Assembly: GCA_951394045.1 (NCBI GenBank)
Contig: OX595993.1
Location: 868,001-932,000, forward strand
DNA from: Nitzschia sp. DOCU1
Lineage: Eukaryota; Bacillariophyta; Bacillariophyceae; Bacillariales; Bacillariaceae
Direction of reading: 5' to 3'
Length of the DNA stretch: 64,000 nucleotides
Below the pieces are notes generated by a model, which was given only the letters and a program-made list of their open reading frames with translations, made no database searches and was not told the DNA's origin. Below, in pieces: positions 32,752 to 43,900 of the stretch. The position numbers were made by a program, and so were the translations under genes. Position 1 is the first letter of the stretch, and every line of letters begins with the position of its first letter.

Positions 32752-35700
32752 CTATGGATTTGTAGACAAAATGATTTCATTTGGGCGAGGCCACAACGTG
32801 TTGTATTGCGTACGCAAAAGCTCAGCCTTCTTGTGAGCACCCCATACAGAATATAGTCTGTGCGCCTCTTTCAAATGAAACGTGGCGGCGTCCGTCTTTT
32901 GGCGGTGAACAAGCAGATGTTCCGCATAGCGCTCAGAAAAGTATGCGGCGTCTCCAATGAATCCACCGTTCCTGGCTTGTGTAACGGCGGATTGGTAGAG
33001 TCCGTCTGCAGCGTCGTACTTCTCGTGCAACGCTGCTTCCTCGGCATCGAGTAGTTTTTCGTAGTGAAGTACATTTGGGTTGCCAATCTTCACCCAATTT
33101 TGGACTTTTGTATGAAGCCGCTTCGCCTCCTTCTTGTACATCCGTAAATTGGTCTGTCGGGCCAGAGCGTACAAGCTGGCTGCTCTAGCAAACGTATCGC
33201 TGGTTAAAATGTAATGACCAGGATTTATGGCACCGTATGTATCACCTTTCTGGATAGCGAGAAGGCCACCTTCCTGATGATCACCAAAGATCATATCAAG
33301 GTAGCTCTGAAGGAACCTGACGACTGAATGAACATTGGCATCAGTTTCATGTTTGCGCAGCCACCTGTCGATTGAAAGGGTAGCCTCGACTCCATCTAGT
33401 GGCTGAGTTGTACTTTCGTTCCCGACCAATTTCATGATTGCAAGCCAATAACTAGTATTCACGCTAGCAATGCGTTCGAGGTTGTACTCTTTCATTTGTT
33501 TGTTGTATTTTCGGCATTCCGCCTCTAGAACCTGCAAGTTTTGTCCCGATTGAAATTCTGCGACTATTTTTTGCCAGATGCTCTGTAACATAACATCAAG
33601 AATGAGAAATGATCAGGGCGGATACAGCCATCAGCTACCATCCTATACTTACTGTGAGGGCATGTTCGGTATCTCCAATCGCAAGTCCTAGTCTATGTGC
33701 GTCGCCAAGGGATGCTGGTAGGTATGAGATGGGTTCTTTCCATGCACGGGAGAATATATTTACAAAGAGGCGCGTCTTTGCGGTCGTGCTGCTGAACTTG
33801 TAGCTGTCATCCATGTGTTGCCCCACTTTGCCGCACTTGTAGCCGAACTGGATGTCATCTAGAACTCCAATTGCGATCAGTGCAAGAAGGGCAAACGCCG
33901 CCGGAGAATGCTCACAGATTCCCTTCTTTAGTGTGAGTTGAGCACACGCCAGGACCGACAATGGTAGGTGAAGCCGGTTTGCAAGCCCATATGAATGGGA
34001 ACCAAGTTTCACTAACAACGCCATAATTTGAACATCCCTAGGATCGGTCATCTTCGGTAGCTTTCGAATGTCGTCGAGTGTCATCCTGTTGATTCGTCGC
34101 TTGAGCTTGAGTAACCGACCAACAGTGTAGAACCCCATTGAGATCTTTCCATGCGGTAATGCGTAATCCAGATCTTTCAGCAGCGTCAAAATAAGGTCAA
34201 GAGCCTCTTGATGCCGCACTGAGCCACCCAGGTAGTTGATCATAGGAAAGTGCACAGGCAATTTGTCTAGAACGGAGAAATTTGGTTGCGCAATGACGAT
34301 TTCGTAGTGCCGCTTCATCTCATCGAACTCCAAGCAACCAGCTTCGGCTTGGACAGCAACGGAATAAAGCTCGAACGCACGATGGGAGTCTGTAGTCCAG
34401 CAATTTTCGGGGAGTAGATCCACACCTCGATTCGCATACTTTTTCGTAGCAGTATAGGCAACAAGCTCCAGTCCTTTCTTTGCGGCCCGGAGATTCCATT
34501 CAATAAGTCTCGATATAGACTCTGGAGACGCATCGTGAGTTCCTTCGTTTAGTAAGTTTGCAATGACAAATGTTTTCGACTCGAGCTCCGGATCCTCCAG
34601 ACGTCGCAGCAGGGATTCTCCAATCCTTCGTTTCAGGTCGGCTATCTCGTGCACTGCAATCAGCGCCATGGATGCTTCCTGAATCTTATCGTGTCCCCAC
34701 TGGTAAACAACATTCCCATTCCCCGGTAACCTTTCAATAAACCCTTCATTCTCTGCGAGCTTCATCCATTCCTCAGCCATCGCATCATCAGCCTCATCGT
34801 CCTCGCATGGTGTAAAATAGTGCTTTAGGTCGTCCCATACCTGTGAGATTGTTGACGCCTGAAAGGTTGCTCCCAGAAAGGAGACAATGGATAAACGTCT
34901 CTGAACGTTAATGGGCAGACGCCGTAAGGAGCTTTTCATGATATCAACAACGTTTGTGGAAGCTCGAGTATGTGACAAAATCTCCGCCACATCCCACTCC
35001 CACTGGTATCGCTCAAGATTAAATCGCAGAAGTTCTCTGTCCTTTAGTTTCTTTATAAAAGCCAAGAGAAAAACTGCATTCCCCATGGTTCTCCTGTGAC
35101 AGACTTCTGCCAGGCTGGTGCTCGCTCCCTTGTTGTCGTCGTCGTCTGGAATGGAAAGAAGTTCTTTTAGAATCTGCGCGATTTCCTCAATGCTCAAGTT
35201 TCCTACCGCAATTTCCGTCAGACCAAAGTCATTATCCGTCTCAAGAATACTACTAGCCTTGAGTTCATCTCGCATCCGACACACCGTGTGCTGATCGTCC
35301 ACCTCGTCGGATCTGTATAATCCTATCAATATCAACCTGGAATTGTCTTGATCCGTAATCAATGCTTTCATCAGTTCTGCCGAGGGTACATCGGTCCACT
35401 GCAAGTCGTCTAATACTACCACCAATGGACCCATGAACTGACAGATAATCTGAAAAAGCTTTCGAAATGCATGATGAAGGCCTGCCTTGGCGGCGTCACT
35501 TTCCAACGAGGCGCTCGCTATCATCAAAGGTTTGGATGATTCTTCGGATGATTCTGCCGTTTTGGCTTGAGCCGCACAAGGCTTGACCCCCTCCGGTGAT
35601 AAAATCTCCGAAAGTTCTGGGACTATTCTCAATAAAATTCGTGATTCTTCTTGGGATATCTCTGAGAATCCGGAACGTATCGGCGCTGGTTGACTGGATG

Positions 35701-36274
35701 ATGATGAGACTTCCATACCATGTTGTCGCTGAATGATTGTTCCACACAATTCTCGGCATGCTCCTGCAATATCACCATAGGGTTCTTCTCGTTGATAGGC
35801 ATCACATTGACCTCGCACCATGCATCCTCCCATTTGTTCTACTGCTCCTCGCAAGGACGATGCTAGACAGGTTTTTCCCGTCCCAGAAACCCCCCGAATC
35901 AAAATCATTTCCCGTGTGCCACAAGCAGCGTTGGCGACGCAATTTTGCAGGATTGCTTTTTCCTTGGTTCGTCCGAGTACTCCTAATTGTCGGAATCGTA
36001 ATCGATGCAGAGACGAACGAGAGGATGATTGGGCAGCTTGTTGTTCTTTTTTCGTGTGCTCGTCGCGACGGATCGGGTGTAAAACAACATAGTCGGCGGG
36101 TTGCCTCACCACATCCAAACTATCCTGCTGTGCCGCATGACCACTTGTACTCTTTTCCGAGAGACTATGAGTGACAGAAGATACTCCATCCGAACTGGTA
36201 ACGCTGGGGCTGCCGTTTTCTTCGTCTGTTCGCGGCAAGGCTTCTTGCACCATGACCGTTCGGTATTGTCGCAT
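32752..36274 (-). CDS. Large AAA_16-type ATPase, signalling-like, two exons
   Basis: Exon 1 is 36274-33653 and exon 2 is 33582-32752; the 70-bp intron has a GTAAGT donor and TTACAG acceptor, phase 0, joining GDTEHALT-SIWQKI. The product is about 1150 residues. The region LGRTKEKAILQN starts an ATPase module: Walker A GVSGTGKTCLASSL, then Walker B VVVLDDLQWTD followed by IGLYRSDEV. The rest is an all-helical, TPR-like array. The layout matches the 'predicted ATPase' module of AAA_16 proteins found in protein kinase and cyclase hybrids; this gene has only the ATPase and helical parts. The frame is open further upstream only to a TTG at 36358; 36274 is the first in-frame ATG, and an additional 5' exon is possible. 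Function unknown. Confidence 0.8.
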
Positions 36275-36942
36275 GGTGAATTCTTCCCACGGCGTCTCTT
36301 CAAGGGACGACGTGAGGGACTCTTCTAATAGAAAGAACCTTGAGACGAATGTCTGCAAGCACTCCGCATCTAGCCTTTATTCTGTCGGTCAACACTATGA
36401 TAGTAATGACAAGCAACTGAAGAAATGTGCTCTTTACAACCCCCGAAAATTGGTGGTCACCCGTTATCGTGAAGTCACCAAGGTTTTTGCTCTTAGAAAA
36501 CCCAACGGGAGGATCCGAGATACCGTGGCAAACGGGTGGTCCGATGAATCGAAGATTGCTTCTTTACTATCTACTGCACTCTAGACAAACAAAACGATAG
36601 CTATACCTGTATGTAACGATGAGTTCCCGACTTGCGCTATCTTTAGTGTATCTACTAGAGAGACGTCCTTATTTTGCCGGTCCGTATAGTACCGGTAGTT
36701 TGTACCGTTCACTACTACATACAGGTACTCGCTACTCCACAACGTAGTATATACTGTGTGTGTGTGGGGGGGGGGGGGGGGGTTGCTCAGCGGCAAATGG
36801 TGGAGATGGGGACAGAGTGGGAAAATTCCGGAATGCCACACACCCCAAACAGACTTTTGGAAAGTGAAGTTCATTTGCCAGCCCTGACTCGCAAGTGTTT
36901 TGGCTGGCTGTCGTGCTGCTGCTTTCATTTTGCTGGGTTTCC
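36275..36942. other. Intergenic, with a GT tract and a run of about 17 G
   Basis: A (TG)n stretch runs directly into an uninterrupted G run at about 36766-36782. It lies upstream of the ATPase gene and downstream of the K+ channel gene. Such a run can form a G-quadruplex on the plus strand and is prone to length errors in assemblies. No gene seen. Confidence 0.7.
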
Positions 36943-38881
36943 TCACGCTCCTGGCTCTACATCCAATACTACTCTAGCATCACTCGCTGTTGTTCTTGGA
37001 TTCTTGCAGCTGTCGGTAGTAGAATCATCCTGCTTTCTCAATATATCAGACCGTGTTTGCTCTAGCAAAGTCACCAGCAAACATTCTTGCTTCAAGAGTT
37101 GTTCTGTATTGAGAACGCATGTTGACTCGTTCAATGACCGCTTCGCAACAAGTTGTTCCAACACAGATATGGCATTGTATTCGTCATCAACATCAACATT
37201 ATCATCATTGTTGAGGCTGCTGCTGTTGGCATGTTCCTCATCCTCGGCATATTCACTACCGGTAGTACTGTTGCACCCCAGGCCCACCAAGTCTGTACGC
37301 CGGAGTTGTTGTGCCAATTTTTGGTCGGCATTAATGGCTGGTAGCCAGCGCGATAAAAAGGTACCCAAATTGTTCAAAAACGCCGAAGTATACACAAATC
37401 CAGCCAGAAACAAAACGGAAAACCGAACCACGTCCCGCATAAAGAGAACTTCTGGATTCAAAAAATAGTCTCCAAGACCGACGGTTGTCGTGCTCAGATA
37501 TCCAAACCAGAATTGTTCTCCGGGGGTAGTCTCGATCGAAAGACGATTGTCCCACCAACGACCAGCAATTGCTCCCAATACGTATATCCACGATAGAGCA
37601 ATCGATCCCCAAATCAAAGTCTCCACCAAGGGCCTTGCCAGAAATTTCGAAAAACGAGTTCGAGCGGTCGCGTCTTCAAATAGAATATTGACCACGCTAC
37701 CGGCGGTAGTCAATACAGCTCCAAAGGCAAGGATACTTATAAACCCAAGCGTAATGATGAGTCGTCGTCCAGCCGTTGATTCCGGAGACTGATTCCCATA
37801 TCCTGAGGCGGTCAAACAACACTGTCAGTATCGTCCTGCTACTACTATTGGCACTCTCAAGTCGCCACTCAATCCCTGACTTACCAACAGTCGTCATGAT
37901 AGTGAACCAAAACCAAGCACTCCCTGCTGTATTTTCCGTACAGCCTGTTCGTCCCGTAGCCTCATGCAAGGATTGTTCCCATGCTTGCGCCACGTCGGTA
38001 ATATTCGTAGTCGGATTGTCTTCCAATTCATCCATATAGTTGCGAAAGATTCGTAGTTGATCATTTCTCCACACCGTTTCATAAAATTCGGCTTGTTGAC
38101 TGGCAGCTGTCAACTGTTCTTGTGTAGGAGAATAGACAGTAAACGAGCCCACTTGGCTAACATTCCAGCATCGAATCCAATTAAAGCTCAAGTCCTCTGC
38201 GGCAGTCGCAATAGCAACATAGGACGCGGCATTGATTAACTGTCGGACCAAACGTTCCATTCGTTTTCCGCATTGTAACATGTACTCCCGACTATCCTCC
38301 ACCACACCATCGGCCCATTCTCGGTCATTCCATTCCATCCAATCGTCCCAAAACAATTCTTTCATCTTGGCGATCGCTTGCTCTACCACTGGATCCCGTT
38401 TGATATCCGCCGTCTCGGGGGATTCCGTCTCCATGACTGTCCATGCCATGGCTTCAGTTTCCACGGGCATAATCGAGAGTCCATCATCTTCGTCTTCTTC
38501 TACAATCCACGTTTGATTTTGAGACAATTGTTGAAAACACCACGCCGGAAGAACGCCCAATGCCGTAATGGTAGCATTGAATGGTAAACTCTCTAATAAG
38601 ACACGCTTGGCCAGAATATCGTCATTCGTGTCATATTCCGAGGGAGCTTCCAAAATGGCCAACCAATATCCCAACCCCGTGGCTGCCAAAATCAGCCCTG
38701 CGAGAGGAACCAAAATCCGACAACAAATCGTGGTAGTTCGTGGACAAGAATCAATCCAACGTTCATGTCGGCGACGAATAAACGTGCCATGAGAAGAAGA
38801 AGCCTGGCGGTCCGCATCACAAGCAGCGTCTTGGCGGCGACAATCGGCGTCGTTCACGGAAGCAGAGGGTAATGATGACAT
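36943..38881 (-). CDS. Two-pore-domain potassium channel (TPK-like)
   Basis: Exon 1 is 38881-37885 and exon 2 is 37802-36943, with an 82-bp intron (GTAAGT...CTCAG). The join falls inside the first selectivity filter: TIMTTVG-YGNQSPE. The product is 618 residues. Membrane segment M1 is LVPLAGLILAATGLGYWLAI. It is followed by an unusually long (about 230-residue) acidic, Trp-rich region before pore 1. M2 follows at LIITLGFISILAFGAVL and M3 at LIWGSIALSWIYVLGAIAG. Pore 2 is TTTVGLGDYF at about residues 437-446. M4 then leads to a soluble tail with a Ser/Asn/Asp stretch. Four segments with two pore loops define the class. No EF-hand was seen in the tail. Organelle or plasma membrane cannot be decided. 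Confidence 0.85.
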
Positions 38882-39241
38882 TTTTGTGTCGAGTGTAACA
38901 CTACTGATGATGAGAGGGACGGGATCATTTGTTGCTGCAAGGCCCCCCCACCACTACTGACAAGTGTGTGTGTGTAGCTACTACAATCTCTACTAGTCTA
39001 CTAGTAGCTACTTTTGCCTCTTTGATCAAGGAAAGGAATGCCTTGTGTCTGCGAGTGCATCTTCTCATCATCGTCATGGGTCGTTCCTAAGAAACAACGT
39101 GGCGGTGTGGTGGGACGAGGTGCGCTGGCGAAAGTTGACTCATTGGACTACAGATTAACGCTTATAACCGTTGGCCTCGATTTGAATTGTTGCGCTCGCG
39201 TCGGCCCGGCCTCACGATGTTGTTGGAGTTTTGCCGTTCCT
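38882..39241. promoter_or_regulatory. Divergent promoter region split by a copia insertion
   Basis: 360 bp upstream of the minus-strand K+ channel. It was contiguous with 45533-45620 before the copia element inserted, so the original divergent spacing between the channel ATG and the borealin ATG was only about 450 bp. A TG microsatellite lies near 38966. Confidence 0.6.
39236..39241. repeat. Left target-site duplication of the copia element
   Basis: GTTCCT directly precedes the 5' LTR and is repeated exactly at 45527-45532 directly after the 3' LTR. Six bases match, one more than the five common for Ty1/copia. Confidence 0.85.
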
Positions 39242-39553
39242 TGTTCAAATACGGTAAATCTGGTGGTCAAGGATCGCTCTTCACGACGTCATCAGCGTGA
39301 TGACGCAATCGTATAGGGAAGTGCAACGTTCACTCCCGAACAGCCACGTGCTGACTCCAACGAGGAGAAGGCATGGAGATGGCACTAAGTACGATACAAA
39401 TCAGAGTACATCAGCTGTCTATCTCGACAGCATACATTTAGTTTACGCACTGTTAGTGCTCATAAGTTTCAGAATCAACACACTGCAACACAACCACAAG
39501 TTATTTGAGCTCTTTTTACGATTAGCCAGTACCGGTCATCGTAGATTTCAACA
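39242..39553 (+). repeat. 5' LTR of copia element 1
   Basis: 312 bp, starting TGTTCAAATACGG and ending GATTTCAACA. It contains an inverted repeat CGTCATCA-GCG-TGATGACG at 39287-39305 and the motifs ACGTCA (39286-39291) and TGACGC (39301-39306). Confidence 0.95.
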
Positions 39554-39567
39554 CGCTTCCTCTGCGC
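39554..39567 (+). other. Putative primer-binding site, initiator tRNA-Met D-arm type
   Basis: CGCTTCCTCTGCGC follows the LTR directly and recurs exactly at the same place in copia element 2 (61088-61101). Its complement GCGCAGAGGAAGCG fits the D-arm of eukaryotic initiator tRNA-Met (recalled as GCGCAGCGGAAGCG) with one mismatch. It does not begin with TGG, so an internal tRNA segment rather than the 3' end would prime. Confidence 0.6.
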
Positions 39568-39610
39568 ATAAGAGACATACAAGTTCTTCAACAGTTAATC
39601 ATCAGCTACA

Positions 39611-40969
39611 ATGGCCGCCAACCTTCAGGTTCCTCCAGTGGTTCCACCAATGATACCACCGATAGTACCGCCTCCGGTCGTGCCACCAGCGGTCCCCCCA
39701 GCGGGGCCGCCAGCTCAGCAAAACATCGCTGCGCCAACGTTTGCACTCACGCCAGCTCTCGCACATGCGAATGTGCTTGACTACACGACATCCGAGGGAA
39801 TGAAGATTTGGTCATCCGCAACTTCCTCAATGTACTCATCCGACGAAGAAGGCTTCGACTGCTCTCCCGAACGAATGAAGGATTTCCTCAACAGGAAAGG
39901 CGGACGAGCAGCTATCAACGGATGGGACGACTCCTTCCTAGCAATCCCTGAAGATCCCAACAATCCAATCGGACCAGCATCCAATTTCCTCAATCACTAC
40001 GGAGAGTACACCCTCGACTACCTGCATCAGTGTGCACAAGTCTACGTCAACGCTCAGAATCGAGCTGCTCAAGACTCCGTGCAAGCGTACAACTGCATCA
40101 TGAACAGCTTAAATGCATCGGGTCGCAACAAGATAGCAGCATACAAGGACGAGTACACTGTCAGCAACAAGGGCGTGGGAATTCTCCTACTCAAAGTGGT
40201 CATACGGGAATCAAGCATCGACACGAACGCAACAACCGCACACATCAGGACTCAACTCTCCTCTCTGGATACCTACCTACCTACCATAGGCAACGACATA
40301 GGCAAGCTGAATCTGTACGTAAAAGGACTTGTGGATGCTTTAGCCGCGCGAGGCGAGATCACAAACGACCTTTTGGTAAATTTGTTCAAAGGCTATCACG
40401 CCGCAAGCGACAAACGATTCATTGCCTACATCGAGAAGAAAGAAGAGGAATACGAGGATGGAACCACGGCGATCACTCCAAGCACTCTCATGGCATTGGC
40501 CAAAAACAAGTACGAGGTGCTAGTCGAAAAGAACCAGTGGAACGCACCATCTTCGGAAGAAGAAAAGATTATGGTGCTCGAGGCCACTCTGAAACGACTC
40601 CAAGGTCAACAGAGAACTGCCGGCAAGTCTAGAACGACTGAAAGCAATGACAACAAAGCCGGCAAGGCCAAAGGCAACAACAAGAAGAAGAAGTCCGACA
40701 TGCCTGCGTGGGTGTCCGTCAAACCCAAAGCTGGGGAACCCACAAACAAGACAGTCGATGGCAAGCAATGGTGGTTCTGCGCCAATCATCAAAAGTGGTG
40801 CCGCCATTCGACCGACAAGTGCGAGAAGAAAGGATTGGGAAAGGGAAAGGATGGAGGCAACGCGACAACTTCGAAACCAGCAACGCCGACTACAACGACT
40901 AAACAAGAGTCGAAGTTTGCAAAAGCAATGACTGCTCTCGCCGATATCGCCGAAGAAACTGAGGAGTGA
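39611..40969 (+). CDS. Copia element 1 Gag
   Basis: 452 residues from an ATG at 39611. The N-terminus is Pro-rich (repeated VPP/IPP). The helical capsid-like core includes VIRESSIDTNATTAHIRTQL and LVNLFKGYHAASDKRFIAYI, which align well with the Gag of element 2. Near the end, WWFCANHQKWCRHSTDKC is a variant Cys/His zinc knuckle for RNA binding, followed by a Lys/Gly/Thr tail. Translation stops at TGA 40967-40969, after which the same frame stays open into pol. Confidence 0.9.
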   Translation: MAANLQVPPVVPPMIPPIVPPPVVPPAVPPAGPPAQQNIAAPTFALTPALAHANVLDYTTSEGMKIWSSATSSMYSSDEEGFDCSPERMKDFLNRKGGRAAINGWDDSFLAIPEDPNNPIGPASNFLNHYGEYTLDYLHQCAQVYVNAQNRAAQDSVQAYNCIMNSLNASGRNKIAAYKDEYTVSNKGVGILLLKVVIRESSIDTNATTAHIRTQLSSLDTYLPTIGNDIGKLNLYVKGLVDALAARGEITNDLLVNLFKGYHAASDKRFIAYIEKKEEEYEDGTTAITPSTLMALAKNKYEVLVEKNQWNAPSSEEEKIMVLEATLKRLQGQQRTAGKSRTTESNDNKAGKAKGNNKKKKSDMPAWVSVKPKAGEPTNKTVDGKQWWFCANHQKWCRHSTDKCEKKGLGKGKDGGNATTSKPATPTTTTKQESKFAKAMTALADIAEETEE

Positions 40970-43900
40970 TTCCTCAATCTGCCGACGAGGTTACAAGATA
41001 CCCTGGCCGTATGGACATACATTGGCCTGGCGTACTTGATAATCTACATATGGGTGACGGTCTATGCCGACAGCTGCTACTACTACTATCCTAAGAAGCA
41101 ACGCTTTCGGGCTAAGTTAACTCGCTATTTAGCATATCTACGAGCCTGGAAAATCGCGATTTGGACTAGTTTTAGGCTGCGAATGAAGCACAGTCAACAA
41201 AACAAGGAAGTGAGGCGACGACGGGACATCGCCAGCAAGTACCGACGCAACGACATGCCGCTACAATGTCACGTCTGCGGCAGCATCAACTTTGCAGCGC
41301 CGCGAACACTACAAGTCTGGCAAGTCCTATTGGCAATGGAGACGATGACGAACAAAGGAGAACGGTTAGCAGTGATCGATACAGACTCGACAACCCTTGG
41401 GATCGACAATCGCGCGACGGCTTACCTATCGGGGTTCATCGAGGACTTCCCCGGTGAACTACAGCCAACAAATCGGATCGTGAACGGGTTCATGGGAGCC
41501 AAGGCCACGAATGTGTCAACAGGAACAGCAAAAGTAAGGTTAGAAGCCGACGGCGGCGACGTGCACGACTTCACTCTGCACGATTCCTACTACGTACCTG
41601 GATGCGGAATACGCCTCTTCAGCCCACAACATTGGGCCCAACAAATGAAAAGACAACATCGCGGCCCAGCCCAATCGACAACCACACACGACCGCGTCAT
41701 CCTCAGCTCCAAAGACTTCACCAAAACGATCCCACTCGATCCGGTCACCAACGTGGCGACGTGTCGGACCGCCCCCGGATACTCCAAGTTTGCGGCGTTT
41801 TGTGCGGAGGCAGGATTCGACGATGACGGCGACGACGTCCTGGCATTCGATGCACAGGTTATCTCCGACGATGAAGATGACGATCCTGCGGATTTCTCGA
41901 ATATAGGCAACGATAATGTTAGCGACGACGTTAACAACAACATACGCGACGACACAGAAAACTTACTCGGACCAACGCCTGCTCCACCTGCCAATCCTGC
42001 GAGGATAGTGGATGAAACAGAGGTTGAGAGAGAGGAAAGGAAGCTCGAGACCGAATTACTGACTTACCATCTGCGCTTCGCCCATGTATCCTTTCGGAAA
42101 CTACAGATCATGGCGCGATACTCCATCATCCCAAGGCGACTGGCCAAATGTCGCGTTCCCGTATGTGCAGCCTGCATGTTCGGTAAAGCAACAAAGCGTC
42201 AGTGGAGGCAGAAGGCACCAATCAACAAGGACGAAGCTTACTTACCAACAAAACCGGGTGAAGTGGTCTCGGTCGACCAAATGAAGTCCCCAACACCGGG
42301 GTTCATCGCGCAGATGACAGGTATCTTGACGACGAAGCGATACGTGTATGCAACTGTCTACGTGGACAGCTACTCATCGTTCGGCTACGTCTACCTGCAG
42401 AAGACCGCTAGTGCTGACGAGACGATCGAGGGCAAGCATGCATTCGAACGTCTGTGCCAGCAAAACGGTTTCAGAGTCCAACATTATCATGCCGACAATG
42501 GAATTTTCAAGGCCAACAAATGGGTGCTTGACTGCCACAAATGCGAGCAAGGTCTCTCATTCGCGGGAGTCAACGCGCATCACCAGAACGGACAGGCGGA
42601 AGCTCGAATCAGACGACTACAAGAGCTGACGCGCACACAACTGACCTACGCAAAACGACAATGGCCACAGGAGATCTCGGCGAACCTCTGGCCATACGCC
42701 CTCCGAATTGCGAACGATGCAAACAACGCGACACCCAATCTGGCCGACAAACCTGACTACCGCTCCCCAGCGGAGCTCTTCTACAGTACGAAGGTCTCCA
42801 CCAACGCCAAGCGCTGGCAACACTTCGGTTGTCCAGTGTACGTGTTGGACAGGAACTTGCAACAGAACAAACCGCTCCACAAGTGGGTCAGTAGAGCGAG
42901 GGTTGGGGTGTACCTGGGACGATCACCACACCACTCTCGTTCTATTGCGCTGGTGCTGGACATCAAGACGGGACTTGTGTCTCCACAGTTCCACATCAAG
43001 ATGGACACAATGTTTGACACCATAGCACAACTCTACCAGTCGGTGGAGAGTGCTAGCACACAACAATCGCTATGGCAAATCAAGGCGGGGTTTGTTCAGC
43101 AGTCACAAGCGAATGTGACAGCACCCAAGCAGGGCAATGCGACAACCACAGCTTCGAAAAGAAAACAGGTCACTACACAAAACTCTCAGACAAGAGAGGG
43201 CACCCAAGTTCCAGAGGGAGCCTACGTGGCACCACCTGAACCACGCACAGTCGACATGTCCCCGAAGACAGACAGGGACAGCGGTTCTCCCACCGTTACA
43301 GAAGGGAACACACCCGGGAATGGCAAACAACAGCCATCTACACAACAACACCAGTCTCCACGAATGCAATCAGAATCTGGTACGGCCACCAGGCGATCGC
43401 AGAGACGCGTGCAACCTGCGCAACGACTGATAGAAGCAATGACAGCGGAACTCACTACGCAAAGTGATGTTCCTGGCGAAGTGTTCTCCTTCCAGGCGAT
43501 GTTCCCAAGCGACGGCAGGTCCATCAACGAGGACCTGAACCCACTCTATGCCTACAAAGCCAATGCAGACCCCGACACTCTGTATCTTCACGAGGCTCAG
43601 AGGGAGAGCGACTGGGAACAGTTCGGCGAAGCAATGGAACTGGAGATCAAGCAACAGGTCGACATGGGAGTCTACACCATCATGTTACTCACCGACATAC
43701 CAACGGGGACTACCGTGCTACCTGCAGTGTGGCAACTGCGCCGCAAGCGCGACATAAGGACGGGCGCAATCAAGAAATACAAGGCACGATGCAATATCGA
43801 CGGTTCTCGAATGCGACACGGCGAGCACTACGATCAGACGTATGCTCCGGTTGCCGGATGGCCCTCGATAAGGCTACTGCTGGCGCTGGTTCTACTCTTC

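Noticed and set aside
36674..37468. A 264-codon plus-strand frame
   Set aside because: It is antisense to the K+ channel exon 2 and crosses the poly-G tract; no domain.
40967..40969. Selenocysteine as the meaning of the gag/pol UGA
   Set aside because: Diatoms do use selenocysteine, but I see no SECIS-like hairpin by eye and the position is a domain boundary, not a redox site. Readthrough is simpler.
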